From NCBI RefSeq assembly GCF_000211415.1, contig NZ_GL890776.1:199906-263905 (forward strand): 64,000 nt of DNA, read 5' to 3'. This DNA comes from Enterobacter mori LMG 25706 (GTDB lineage: Bacteria; Pseudomonadota; Gammaproteobacteria; Enterobacterales; Enterobacteriaceae). The translations under genes and the position numbers were made by a program. How positions within the stretch are numbered: the first letter of the stretch is position 1; the number at the start of each line of letters is the position of its first letter. Below the pieces are notes generated by a model that was given only the letters and a program-made list of their open reading frames with translations, was not told where the DNA came from and searched no databases. This document shows positions 33,095 to 42,517 of the stretch, one piece after another.

Positions 33095-34520
33095 AAGCAG
33101 CCAGTTCATGACACAGCGCGCCAATCTGTTCCACGGCGTTCAGCAGGCGGGGCGAGGGTTCGTTTGCGCAGTTCAGCCGCAGAAAGTGCGTTAACTCTGC
33201 GCCAGGGGAAAACAGGGGGCCAGGGCTGACGCCAATGCCCAGCGCCAGCGCGCGACGATGCACCTCCAGCGCGTTGACCTGCTGAGGCAACTCTACCCAC
33301 AGCAGGAAACCGGCTGCGGGTACGCTAACGCGCGTACCCGGTGGGAACCTGGCTTCGACTCGTGCGACGACGGCTAAAACACCCTCTGCAACCCGGCGCT
33401 TTAGCCGCCGCAGGTGGCGATCGTAGTCGCCGCTTGCGAGCATCTCGCTCGCCGCGGCTTCCAGCAGCGGGGCGCCCGCCCAGTCTCCGGCCATGCGAGC
33501 CTGTAAAACCTGCAAATGGTAGCGTCCTGGCGCAATCCAGCCGATTCGCCAGCCCGGCGCAAGCGTTTTAGACAGCGAGCTGCAGTAAATCACATTCCCG
33601 CTCTGGTCGAATGCCTTACAGGCCGGAGGTCGCTGCCCGTCACCGACCAGGTCACCGTAAACATCGTCCTCAATTAAAGGAATTTCTGCCTCTTCAAGCA
33701 GGGCAACCAGTTCCTGCTTGCGCGCGACGGGCATGCTGGCACCCAGCGGGTTTTGCACGGTGGGCGAGGCCAGAACGGCAGCGGGCCGGTGGCAGCGAAT
33801 GGCGTCCGCCAGCGGTTCCAGCAGCAGGCCTTCCACAGGATCGGTGGGGATCGCTAAAGCCTTCAGGCCTAAATCCTCCAGCAGCAGGAGCGTGCCAAAA
33901 TAAGCGGGCTGCTCAATCGCCACGACATCACCCGGCTGACACACGGCCCGAAGGGCCAGACGCAGCGCCTGCGTTGCGCCTGCGGTAATAATGAGATCGT
34001 CTGCGCCGAAACGGGCTCCCCATTGCGCAGAACGCGCGGCAATCCTGGTGCGCAAATCAACCCTTCCCGGAGGCAGGCTATAGCTCTGCCCATGCGCGTC
34101 CAGACGACGACTCGCAGAGTGCAACGCCCGCTGTAGCGCATCTCCTGGCAGCCACGCGGGATCGGGCAGGGCGGCGCCCAGCGGAACCAGACGGGCTTCT
34201 GCACTGCTGAACAGCGACCGGGCCACGGCCGACAGGGTGACAGGCACCGGACCTGGCGGGAAACGGGAAGTCTCCACGCGCGGAGGGAGGCTGGTCTGGC
34301 GGATGTAATAACCTGAACGCGGACGCGCAACGATCAGCCCTTCAGCCTCCAGGCAGCGAAGGGCCTCCAGCGCCGTCGGAAGGCTAACGTGCTCGCGTTC
34401 GGCCAGTTTACGCGCGGAGATCATCCTGTCACCGGCGCGCAGCGCGCCAGACGTCAGCGTGAGGCGCAGCATCTCGGCAATTCGACGATAGTGTGGGGAC
34501 GACTGGGACGGGGCAGACAT
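33066..34520 (-). CDS. MocR-family regulator (GntR helix-turn-helix fused to aminotransferase fold)
   Basis: A 484-residue PLP-dependent regulator. Residues about 10-78 form a GntR-type winged helix (MISARKLAEREHVSLPTALEALRCLEAEGLI); residues from about 110 form a class I aminotransferase-like domain with TAGATQALRLAL, SPTVQNPLGASMPVARKQEL, EDDVYGDL and the PLP-lysine motif SSLSKTLAPGWRIGW (Lys near 318). E. coli YdcR has the same plan. It is divergent from the N-acetyltransferase gene at 34617, probably its target. Copies of TGTTCAGG flank the gap (34528 and 34596). Confidence 0.93.
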   Translation of the reverse strand: MSAPSQSSPHYRRIAEMLRLTLTSGALRAGDRMISARKLAEREHVSLPTALEALRCLEAEGLIVARPRSGYYIRQTSLPPRVETSRFPPGPVPVTLSAVARSLFSSAEARLVPLGAALPDPAWLPGDALQRALHSASRRLDAHGQSYSLPPGRVDLRTRIAARSAQWGARFGADDLIITAGATQALRLALRAVCQPGDVVAIEQPAYFGTLLLLEDLGLKALAIPTDPVEGLLLEPLADAIRCHRPAAVLASPTVQNPLGASMPVARKQELVALLEEAEIPLIEDDVYGDLVGDGQRPPACKAFDQSGNVIYCSSLSKTLAPGWRIGWIAPGRYHLQVLQARMAGDWAGAPLLEAAASEMLASGDYDRHLRRLKRRVAEGVLAVVARVEARFPPGTRVSVPAAGFLLWVELPQQVNALEVHRRALALGIGVSPGPLFSPGAELTHFLRLNCANEPSPRLLNAVEQIGALCHELAAFTPDSPATR

Positions 34521-34616
34521 GGGTATCTGTTCAGGCTAATTTTCGATAAAACTGACTATACAGCCAATGATGTGCGCCATCTATAGTGTCCGACATGTTC
34601 AGGACAAGGAGGCATT

Positions 34617-35384
34617 ATGCACAGCGAAAACTTCAACATTTCCACCTATTTCAAACGCATAAACTATACCGGACCGGCGGGTGCCGATACGGTCACTCTG
34701 CATGCTCTTATGCGTCATCAGCTCTTTTCAGTCCCGTTTGAAAATCTGGATGTACAGGCGGGCAAAGTTGTCTCTCTGGTGCCAGACGACATTGCCGATA
34801 AGGTGCTAACGCAGGGGCGCGGCGGCTACTGCTATGAGGTGAACGGGCTTTTTGCCATGGCGCTGGAGGCGTTAGGGATACCTTACCGTTTTGTGGCGGC
34901 GCGCCCGATGTTCTACCCCGCGCGGCGGCCGAAAACCCATATGGCGCTCATCGCTGAGGTGGAGAGCCGACAGTGGCTTTGCGACCTCGGGTTCGGCAGC
35001 TACGGCATTCGCGCGCCGATGGCGCTGGACACGCTTGATGTGGAAATCACGCAGGATTTCGACACGTTCCGACTGAGCCGCAGCGCGGAGGGCGAGTACC
35101 TGCTTCAGGCGAAGGTGGAGGGGGAATGGGCTAATCAATACGGCTTTGATCTCACACCTCAGGAATGGATTGATTTCGTCCCGGCCAACTACCTTAACTC
35201 CACGCACCCGGAGGCGATCTTTGTGCAGAAGCGGGTGGTGGTGCAGCACAGCCCGGAGGGACGCCAGATTTTACTGGGCGATATGCTGAAAACCATCACC
35301 GCGAACGGCACTGAAACGCGGCAGCTGGCGGCGGAGGAAATCCGCCATGTCCTGAAAGACCGTTTTGCGCTGACCGCCGCGTAA
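34617..35384 (+). CDS. Arylamine N-acetyltransferase
   Basis: Acetyl-CoA-dependent enzyme that acetylates arylamines and hydroxyarylamines, 255 residues. The cysteine protease-like triad is visible: Cys in GRGGYCYEVNGLF (about 71), His in RRPKTHMALIAEV (about 107) and Asp in QWLCDLGFGSYG (about 122). E. coli NhoA is longer (281) and diverged, so this is a paralogue or a different NAT subtype. AAGGAGG lies six bases before the ATG. The MocR gene is divergent and may control it. Confidence 0.93.
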   Translation: MHSENFNISTYFKRINYTGPAGADTVTLHALMRHQLFSVPFENLDVQAGKVVSLVPDDIADKVLTQGRGGYCYEVNGLFAMALEALGIPYRFVAARPMFYPARRPKTHMALIAEVESRQWLCDLGFGSYGIRAPMALDTLDVEITQDFDTFRLSRSAEGEYLLQAKVEGEWANQYGFDLTPQEWIDFVPANYLNSTHPEAIFVQKRVVVQHSPEGRQILLGDMLKTITANGTETRQLAAEEIRHVLKDRFALTAA

Positions 35385-35402
35385 TCGGAGAAAGATGGGG
35401 AC

Positions 35403-38400
35403 TCAGCCCGGCCCGTCGGCTGCGGCTTTGCGCTGAGCCCCCCTCTGTAACAGCAGGCTAAACGACGCGGGTAACACGGTCAGCGTCACCAGCGTCGCAA
35501 CCAGCAGCCCGCCGATGATGGCATAGGCCATTGGCCCCCAGAAGACCTGATGAGAAATGGGGATCATGCCCAGAATGGCGGCACAGGCGGTCAGACAGAT
35601 GGGCCTGGCCCGGCGTTCCGCCGCCGCCATAATTGCGGCATCGTTTGCCATCCCCTGAGCAAGATTGCTGTCAACCTCACTAATCAATATCACCGCGTTA
35701 CGCACGATCATCCCCGCCAGGGCGATAACGCCCAGCAGCGCGACAAACCCCATCGGCGTTCCGCCGGGGAGCATAGCCAGCACGATCCCCGGTAAACCAA
35801 ACGGGGCCATCAGGAGTGCCAGCAGCATACGGGAATATCGCCGTAGCTGAAGCATCAGCAGCAACAGCATGATGACCAGCGTTACCGGAAGAACGGTAAA
35901 GACGGAGCTGTTCCCCTTATCCGATTCGGCAACCGCGCCGCCTTCTTCAATGCTGTAACCTGCGGGCAGGCTCGCGCGCAGCTTATCGACCGCCGGACGC
36001 AGCGCCGTGGATACCGCTTCAGCCTTTAGCCCCGGGGCAAGATCCGTTTGCACCGTGATAAAGGGCACGCGCTGGCGGCGCCAGATGACCGGATCGTCCA
36101 CGCCCCAGACCGGCGTCGCGACGGCGCTGAGCGGAATTTTTTTACCGTCATTCCCCTGAATCGTGAGCGAGGAGAGGGTAGCGGTGCTGTGACGTGCATT
36201 GTCCGTGGCCCGGAGCACCACGTCGACAAGGCGGTCGTTATCCCTGATGGACGTGATCACGCTGCCAGACCAGACGGTGTTCAGCGTGCGTGCGAGGCTT
36301 TCTGACGATATTCCCGCCGCCCTGGCCGCCGTCTGATTCACCTTAAGGGTAATGACCCTCTCCGGCTCTCCGGCCGTCTGGTTCACGTCACGTGAGAACG
36401 GAGACTGTCCAATCGCGTCCGTGAGACGGTTCGCAAACGCCCGAACCTGCAGATAATAAGGCCCGCTCACCCGGTATTTGATTGGCCAGCCGACGGGCGG
36501 CCCCAGCTCAAGGGGCGACACGCGCGTGATGATGTCGCTAAACTGCGTCGCCAGGATCCTGTTGAGCTGCGCATGCAGACGATCCCGCGCCTCAAGATCT
36601 TTAGCCACCACGACCATCTGGGCGATATTTTCATTTTCCAGCAGCACGTCCATCGGCAGGTAAAAACGGATGGCGCCCGACCCAATGTACGTCGAATAGC
36701 GATTGATGTTGCCGTTGCCGACCAGCGCCTTTTCCAGCTTTTCCACCTCTCTTAACGTTTCCGGCTGCGACGCGTTGGCCGGAAGCGTCAGGCTGACTAG
36801 CAACTCAGGCCTGTCCGAAGCGGGGAAAAACTCGCCCTGCATAAACGTCGTGCCGTACACGGACAGCCCCAGCGCGGAAAGGGCGAACAGCAGGGTAGCG
36901 ACTCGGTGACGCAGTGCCAGGCGTAAAAGCCGTCCGTACCCGCGCGCGATCCTTCCGGGTCCCGTCGCGTGATGTCTGACTTTTTCCGGCAGTAGCCACG
37001 TGCCCATCAGCGGTGAAAACAGGGTCGCGACAGCCCAGGAACAGAGCAGGGCAATGAGCACCACCGCAAACAGGGAAAAACAGTATTCACCGGCGCTGGA
37101 GGCCGCGAAACCAACGGGAATAAAACCGGCAATCATCACCAGAGTACCGGTGAGCATCGGGAAGGCCGTCGTTTTGAATGCATGGGTGGCCGCATGCCGA
37201 CGGGAATCACCCGCTTCCAGCCGGGAGACCATCGTTTCGACGGCGATCATGGCGTCATCCACCAGCAGCCCCAGGGCAATGATCAGCGCTCCGAGCGAGA
37301 TACGCTGAAGGCCAATACCGGCGAGCATCATGCCGGCAAACGTCATGGCGAGCACCAGCGGGATGGCCGTCGCCACCACCAGTCCGGCCCGTAAACCCAG
37401 TGAAACAAATGAAACCGCCAGCACGATAATAACGGCTTCGATAAGCACCCGGATAAACCCGCTTACCGCGTCACTGACCACCGCCGACTGATCGGCGACT
37501 TTTACCATCTCTATGCCGTGCGGAAGCCCGGCGCTGAGGGCCGCCATTCTGGCGTTCAGCGCAGCACCGAAACGCAGCATGTTGCCCGTTGGTGCCATCG
37601 ACACCGCCAGCCCGATAGCCGGTTTGCCGTTCACCCGGTAGGCCGGTGCCGGAGGCTCGGCGATTTCCCGGGTGACGGTGGCAATGTCGGTCAACGGAAT
37701 ATAGCGATTGTTAACGTGCAGCGTGACGGCACGTAAGCTCTCTTCGGTCGTGAGCGCCCCGCTGACCTTTATCGCCATGTTCTCCCGCCCGGTACGCATA
37801 ACGCCAGCCGGAACAACCGCGTTCTGCGCCCTGAGGGCGTCGGCGACGGCCTGAATATCGAGCCCCATCCCGGCCAGGCGTGCCGGAGAAAAGGCGAGAA
37901 CCCACTGCTCCTGCTGTTCGCCCAGCAGGGTGGTTTTGCCCATATCCGGCAGGGACATAAGCTCGCGACGTATTGTCTCTGCGCGATCCCGTACCTCCCG
38001 CAGGGTGAAACCTTCGGGAATAAAGGCATAAATTGTGCCGAACGTGTCATCAAACTCGTCGTCCACGGCAGGGCCCTGCACTCCTTCAGGCAGGGACGGC
38101 GCGATGTCCTGCATTTTTTTGCGAACCTGATACCAGATGTCCGGCACGCTTTGCGGGGGCGTATCGTCACGGAGGTTGACATGGATAACGGTGCGTCCAG
38201 CGCGGGTTTCACTTTCGAGATAATCCAGCCAGGGCGTTTCCTGCAGCTTTTTTTCAAGCGTATCGGTCAGCAGGCGGGTGGTATCCGCCACGGATGCCCC
38301 CGGCCACTGCGCGGAGACGACGGCCGTTTTAATGGTGAAAGCCGGATCTTCGTTACGCGGCAGCTTCTCATAGCAGAACACGCCCATCGCAATCACCAGC

Positions 38401-38480
38401 AGCATGAAAAAGCTGACCATCTGCGGGTTCTTCAGCGCCCAGGCGGAGAGGTTAAATTTGGCTTCCGGTCCTGTGTTCAT
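35403..38480 (-). CDS. RND efflux transporter, TriC-like branch
   Basis: Inner-membrane proton-driven drug exporter of 1025 residues. Membrane helix 1 opens with SAWALKNPQMVSFFMLLVIAMGVF; two large periplasmic loops follow. The proton-relay Asp pair is in LGLLVDDAMIAVE (equivalents of AcrB Asp407/408), whereas the AcrB Lys940 position is Arg (GMIVRNAVILI). The N-terminus (KLPRNEDPAFTIKTAVV...WPGAS) resembles Pseudomonas TriC rather than AcrB. It is the last gene of a likely operon regulator-kinase-adaptor-pump, overlapping the adaptor gene by four bases (ATGA). No outer-membrane channel gene is present, so TolC is presumably shared. Confidence 0.92.
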   Translation of the reverse strand: MNTGPEAKFNLSAWALKNPQMVSFFMLLVIAMGVFCYEKLPRNEDPAFTIKTAVVSAQWPGASVADTTRLLTDTLEKKLQETPWLDYLESETRAGRTVIHVNLRDDTPPQSVPDIWYQVRKKMQDIAPSLPEGVQGPAVDDEFDDTFGTIYAFIPEGFTLREVRDRAETIRRELMSLPDMGKTTLLGEQQEQWVLAFSPARLAGMGLDIQAVADALRAQNAVVPAGVMRTGRENMAIKVSGALTTEESLRAVTLHVNNRYIPLTDIATVTREIAEPPAPAYRVNGKPAIGLAVSMAPTGNMLRFGAALNARMAALSAGLPHGIEMVKVADQSAVVSDAVSGFIRVLIEAVIIVLAVSFVSLGLRAGLVVATAIPLVLAMTFAGMMLAGIGLQRISLGALIIALGLLVDDAMIAVETMVSRLEAGDSRRHAATHAFKTTAFPMLTGTLVMIAGFIPVGFAASSAGEYCFSLFAVVLIALLCSWAVATLFSPLMGTWLLPEKVRHHATGPGRIARGYGRLLRLALRHRVATLLFALSALGLSVYGTTFMQGEFFPASDRPELLVSLTLPANASQPETLREVEKLEKALVGNGNINRYSTYIGSGAIRFYLPMDVLLENENIAQMVVVAKDLEARDRLHAQLNRILATQFSDIITRVSPLELGPPVGWPIKYRVSGPYYLQVRAFANRLTDAIGQSPFSRDVNQTAGEPERVITLKVNQTAARAAGISSESLARTLNTVWSGSVITSIRDNDRLVDVVLRATDNARHSTATLSSLTIQGNDGKKIPLSAVATPVWGVDDPVIWRRQRVPFITVQTDLAPGLKAEAVSTALRPAVDKLRASLPAGYSIEEGGAVAESDKGNSSVFTVLPVTLVIMLLLLMLQLRRYSRMLLALLMAPFGLPGIVLAMLPGGTPMGFVALLGVIALAGMIVRNAVILISEVDSNLAQGMANDAAIMAAAERRARPICLTACAAILGMIPISHQVFWGPMAYAIIGGLLVATLVTLTVLPASFSLLLQRGAQRKAAADGPG

Positions 38481-39625
38481 GGCTGAACCTCTCCAGCCAT
38501 CACCGGCTCGCCGGACCGCAATGTGCTCACGCCCGCCGTGATCACCCGATCGCCCGGCTCAAGGCCGGAGGCAATCATGACGGAGGTGGCCGTATAGCTC
38601 GCGGGCACCACCGCGCGCAGCTGCGCCCGCGACTGCGGGGTAATCACAAAAACGGCCGGTTTGTCGCCTGCACGGCTCAGCGCCGAGGCGGGAAGGGTGT
38701 ACCCGTGCGGGGCTGACGATGGAAACGTGACGGTAACGCTGGCACCCAGCGCCATGGCCTCTGGCGGGTTATGCAGGGTGGCTCTGACGCGCCAGGTGCG
38801 GGTCTGGGGATCGGCCTGCGGGGTGATATCCCGCAGCGCGGCGGACGCCTGTACCGACGGGGCGCTGAGGAGGGAAACCTGTAAAACCGCCTTATCCAGA
38901 GGCGGGATCGCATCGGGGGTGGCAATATCAAACGCCACGTCGCGACCTTCTCCGGTCGCCAGCGTCAGCACGGACTGTCCATCGCTGACAACCTGCCCCG
39001 CAGAGGCGTTCACGGCCGTGATTACGCCCGCTTGTGGCGCGATCAGGCGCGTCCAGCCGAGGCTTTCGCGGGCATTTCGCCACGCGGCCTCGCTGCTTTT
39101 TAAGCGCGCGCTGGCGACAAGCCAGTCCGCACGGGCGCTGTCGAGCTGCGCGCGGGCTATCGCACCCGTTGGCATGAGCTTTTGCATTCGACTGACGTTA
39201 AGCGCGGCGACCTGCGCTGAGGCTTTAGCGCCTTCATAGTCGGCCGCTGCGCTGTCGAGCTGGTTTTGCCCGGTCGTGTTGTCAAGCGTGGCCAGCAGCT
39301 GTCCGGCAGTGACCCGGTCGCCAATATCAACGCTGCGCGTCAGTATCCGGCCCCCGGTACGAAAGCTCAGGGTCGTTTCATCGTGGGCATGGATCTCACC
39401 GGTTCTTTCCAGCGCGGGAAGAGTTTGGGCGGCCCCGACGACGACGTAGCGTACCGCTCGCACAGGGTCGGGCTTGTTTTCGTGTTTATCACCGCAGCCG
39501 GTCAGCGGAAAAATCGCCAGCGCAAGCAGCGCCAGGGGAAGAAAATACAGCCAGGAAAGGGTGCGCGCCACGCCGTACAAATGATGCAGGCAGTGGCGGA
39601 GGGAGAGAAATAATTCGTCTGACAT
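38477..39625 (-). CDS. RND periplasmic adaptor (membrane fusion) lipoprotein
   Basis: A 382-residue HlyD/AcrA-type adaptor. A hydrophobic stretch ends in the lipobox FPLTGCGDK (Cys near 44), so it should be a lipoprotein; the 26 or so residues before the hydrophobic part are longer than usual. The lipoyl half motif GDRVTAGQLLATLD and its partner GVITAVNASAGQVVSDGQSVL flank a coiled hairpin (about 112-190). The ATG at 39625 has GGAG eight bases before it; a GTG closer to the hydrophobic stretch is possible. The gene lies 78 bases after the kinase gene and overlaps the pump gene. Confidence 0.9.
   Translation of the reverse strand: MSDELFLSLRHCLHHLYGVARTLSWLYFLPLALLALAIFPLTGCGDKHENKPDPVRAVRYVVVGAAQTLPALERTGEIHAHDETTLSFRTGGRILTRSVDIGDRVTAGQLLATLDNTTGQNQLDSAAADYEGAKASAQVAALNVSRMQKLMPTGAIARAQLDSARADWLVASARLKSSEAAWRNARESLGWTRLIAPQAGVITAVNASAGQVVSDGQSVLTLATGEGRDVAFDIATPDAIPPLDKAVLQVSLLSAPSVQASAALRDITPQADPQTRTWRVRATLHNPPEAMALGASVTVTFPSSAPHGYTLPASALSRAGDKPAVFVITPQSRAQLRAVVPASYTATSVMIASGLEPGDRVITAGVSTLRSGEPVMAGEVQP
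38690..38697 (+). other. KOPS octamer
   Basis: GGGAAGGG within the adaptor gene (opposite strand); points to the right. Confidence 0.55.
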
Positions 39626-39703
39626 AACGCCGCTCCATAAAGGTAATGGCGTTATTAAATGCGCGCTACGTCGAGAAAGATTCGATGTTGTGTCAAGGCT
39701 TTA

Positions 39704-40900
39704 TCAAGAGTGGATATTTTCATTCTCGGATGGATGCCAGGGCAACAAAATGCGCACGGAGAGGCCGCCGGTTTCCGGTAATGACGCGCTAATTTCTCCG
39801 CCATGCGCCTGACAAATCGCCCGGGCGATGGACAAACCGAGGCCGCTACCGCCGGAATGCCGCGCGCGGGACTGCTCCTCGCGGCTGAAGCGTTTAAACA
39901 TTTCCGGCAAGAACTGGGGCGATACGCCCGGCCCGTCATCGGTAAATTCAAGGGTGTAATGCCCGCTGGCGTCGTGCAGCGCCACCTCAAGATGGCCGCC
40001 ATCGCGCCCGTAACGTAGTGCATTTTCCATGAGGATGGTCACGACCTGTCCCAGACGGAACGCATCGCCTCTGAAGGGGCAGCTACGCGGGTTACGAAGC
40101 GTTATCCGGAAATGATGCGCATCAGCCTGGGGCATGATCCAGGCGGCCCGCTCCTGAATCAGCTCATCCAGACAGAACGGCTGGTCCTCCAGCACGAGAT
40201 TACCCGCGTCGGCCAACGAGAGAAGGTGGAGCTCATCGGTGAGACGGCTGAGGTGCTGGAGCTGCTTCATCACCATTTCCAGCTGCGCGGGGCTGGCATC
40301 AAACACGCCGTCTAACATGCCCTGCAGACGCCCGATGGCGGCCGTCAGGGGCGAGCGTAGCTCGTGCGCCATCGCCACGTGTGAGGCGCGGAGCTCTTTT
40401 TCATAGCGAGCGAGTTGCCCCGTCATGGAGTTAAAGTCGGTCGCAAAGCTGACCATTTCCGCCGGGGCATCTTTGATAAGTTCCGCCTGACGGCCAAACT
40501 GCCCTTCGGCGACATACTTTGCCGCATCGCGAAGGCGGCTGAACTGCAGCGCCAGCGGCCGGGCGTGTTTTAGCCCCATCACCACAATAAACGGGATCAT
40601 CACCAGCACCAGCAGCGCCACCGTGACCCAGTCGGCTGAGGCGATAGACGGCGTGGAATAGCTCAGACCCCACCAGGTGTCCACAATCGTGTGGAAGCGG
40701 GCCGGATTGGCCTGCGGGTTCTGGCTAAGCGTAAGAAACTCCTGTCGGACCGCCGGCGGCATCCTGCCCATTATCCAGTAGTTCTGTACCGCATAACGTA
40801 GCCACATGCAGGTGGCAATGACGATCACGCTGCCGATGGCTAGCGCCAGGATACGCGCGCAAATCCAGCGCCACAGAGAGGAGTGCCGGTTTTTTATCAT
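39704..40900 (-). CDS. Sensor histidine kinase linked to RND efflux genes
   Basis: Inner-membrane kinase of 398 residues. Two membrane helices (about 13-35 and 91-110) enclose a short periplasmic part; a HAMP-like linker leads to the phosphoacceptor motif VAMAHELRSPLTAAIGR (His near 178), then ILMENALRYG, DDGPGVS and GGSGLGLSIARA. It overlaps its response regulator by four bases. Context and the AdeR-like partner suggest it senses antimicrobial or envelope stress, as AdeS does in Acinetobacter; this is an inference. Confidence 0.92.
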   Translation of the reverse strand: MIKNRHSSLWRWICARILALAIGSVIVIATCMWLRYAVQNYWIMGRMPPAVRQEFLTLSQNPQANPARFHTIVDTWWGLSYSTPSIASADWVTVALLVLVMIPFIVVMGLKHARPLALQFSRLRDAAKYVAEGQFGRQAELIKDAPAEMVSFATDFNSMTGQLARYEKELRASHVAMAHELRSPLTAAIGRLQGMLDGVFDASPAQLEMVMKQLQHLSRLTDELHLLSLADAGNLVLEDQPFCLDELIQERAAWIMPQADAHHFRITLRNPRSCPFRGDAFRLGQVVTILMENALRYGRDGGHLEVALHDASGHYTLEFTDDGPGVSPQFLPEMFKRFSREEQSRARHSGGSGLGLSIARAICQAHGGEISASLPETGGLSVRILLPWHPSENENIHS

Positions 40901-41592
40901 GGTTGTCTGAACCTGTAACCTACGCCGCGAACGTTGATCAGCACGCCGGAAATACCCACCGCTTCGAGTTTTTTACGCAGGTTATAAATATGCGTGTCCA
41001 CCACGCGCTCCAGCGCCTCGCTTTCCGGCAAACAGTGTTCCAGTAAATACTGGCGGGAGAACGGGTGCGCAGGAGAACGCAGCAGCGTTGCCAGAAGCGA
41101 GAATTCCGTTGGCGTAAGATCGAGCATCACAGGCGTGTCGTCGCCGTTATCCACGCTCGCCACAATGGCGGCGACATCCACCTCCAGCGTTTGCCAGCGA
41201 AGGATCTTTTCCTCTGTCTCTTTTTTACTGCTGCGCCGCAGCCCCGCCTGCACCCGCGCCACCACTTCGCCCGGATGATAAGGTTTAACAACGTAATCAT
41301 CGGCACCGTAGCGCAGGGCGCCAATGCGATCGGGGGTATCCCCCATGGCCGTAACCATGATCACCGGCACGTCGCTTTTACGACGCAGGCCCGCCAGCAC
41401 CTCGGTGCCGTTGAGCCCCGGCAGCATCACATCCAGCAGGATGAGGTCGGGTTTCCACCGCTGGGCCATATCCAGCCCGGAAAGACCGTCTCTGGTAATG
41501 GTCACGTCGTAATTTTCACGCCGTAAATAGGCTTCGAGCACGCCAGCCGCATCGGCGTCATCTTCAATAATCAGCACTCTTCTGGACAACAT
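40897..41592 (-). CDS. OmpR-family response regulator, AdeR-like
   Basis: A 231-residue regulator. The receiver has LIIEDDADA, the phosphoacceptor LILLDVMLPGLNG (about 53), MVTAMGD and VVKPYHPGEVVARVQ; the C-terminal winged helix ends with SEALERVVDTHIYNLRKKLE and VLINVRGVGYRF. The tail is strikingly like that of AdeR, the activator of the AdeABC pump of Acinetobacter baumannii, from memory. The start at MLSRRVLIIED has AAGGTGAACGG upstream; nine extra in-frame codons are ignored. It is the first gene of the efflux operon and diverges from the MipA-family gene at 41717. Confidence 0.92.
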   Translation of the reverse strand: MLSRRVLIIEDDADAAGVLEAYLRRENYDVTITRDGLSGLDMAQRWKPDLILLDVMLPGLNGTEVLAGLRRKSDVPVIMVTAMGDTPDRIGALRYGADDYVVKPYHPGEVVARVQAGLRRSSKKETEEKILRWQTLEVDVAAIVASVDNGDDTPVMLDLTPTEFSLLATLLRSPAHPFSRQYLLEHCLPESEALERVVDTHIYNLRKKLEAVGISGVLINVRGVGYRFRQP

Positions 41593-41716
41593 CCGTTCAC
41601 CTTGACCATTTCTTAACACTATCCCGACGATTCATTGATTCAGCCAAATCATACTGCGCCAACATTGTGTGGCCGCTCCTGTACCAGGAGACGCCAGCGT
41701 CTGTATGGAGAGCAGT

Positions 41717-42502
41717 ATGATAGCGATAAAAAAAGTCCTGTATATGTCCGTCCCGCTTCTGATGGTCGTGGCATCCGGCGCGCAGGCGGATGATGGCTCT
41801 GCGTCCGATTCCTTAACCGTCGGGCTGGGGGGACAGTATGCCCCGCGTTACTCAGGCTCAGACAAGCAGGTGTGGCAGGTGGTTCCTGTGCTGCAAGGGC
41901 GCAAAGGCGCTTTCTTTATTGATGCGCAAAAAGGGCTGGGATATGACCTGCAAAACGACAGCGGTTGGTATTTCGAACACACGCTGGGCTACGACTTCGG
42001 AAGGGCTGATAAAAATTCTGACTGGCGTGAGGGCGCAAACAATCTGAAAGGGATGGGGAACATTGATGCCACCCTGAATACCGGCCTTGCCGTGGGCTGG
42101 CAGGCCGCGCCCTGGCTGAGTGTGGAAGGCAAAGCGACGCTGCCGTTAACGGACAGCCAGGGAGGAAGCTATCAGGCCTCCGTTACGCTAATCCCTGTAC
42201 AAAATAACCAGGACACGGTCGCCTTTCAGTCTGCGGCCCTGTTTGGCGACAGCCGTTATCTGAATACATGGTATGGGGTCAGCGAGCAGCAGAGCCGCCG
42301 CACCGGATATCACCGCTATTCAGCGCCGGGTGGATTTTATGGCGTCGACACCAGTCTGACCTGGAGCCATCAGTTCGATGCCCACTGGGGAACGGTCCTG
42401 AGTGCGGACTATACCTGGCTTGGCGACCATGCGAATGAAAGCCCGATTGTGATGCGGCGAAATGAGGGGTCTGCAACCGCCGCAATCACCTGGACATTTT
42501 AA
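41717..42502 (+). CDS. MipA/OmpV-family outer membrane protein
   Basis: A 261-residue outer-membrane barrel protein. A signal peptide (IAIKKVLYMSVPLLMVVASGAQA) is predicted to be cleaved before DDGSASD. The mature part begins with the family motif SLTVGLGGQYAPRYSGSDK and ends with alternating strands and a terminal aromatic (AAITWTF), typical of barrels inserted by BAM. GGAGAG precedes ATG 41717; an ATG four codons earlier is also possible. It shares a 124-base gap with the AdeR-like regulator, which may control it. Two small perfect inverted repeats lie in the leader (41676-41690 and 41690-41701). Confidence 0.9.
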   Translation: MIAIKKVLYMSVPLLMVVASGAQADDGSASDSLTVGLGGQYAPRYSGSDKQVWQVVPVLQGRKGAFFIDAQKGLGYDLQNDSGWYFEHTLGYDFGRADKNSDWREGANNLKGMGNIDATLNTGLAVGWQAAPWLSVEGKATLPLTDSQGGSYQASVTLIPVQNNQDTVAFQSAALFGDSRYLNTWYGVSEQQSRRTGYHRYSAPGGFYGVDTSLTWSHQFDAHWGTVLSADYTWLGDHANESPIVMRRNEGSATAAITWTF

Positions 42503-42517
42503 CGTCGAGGTGACGGT

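Noticed and set aside
37671-37683. Possible third matS (GTGACGGTGGCAA)
   Set aside because: The second half departs from GTCAC at two positions.
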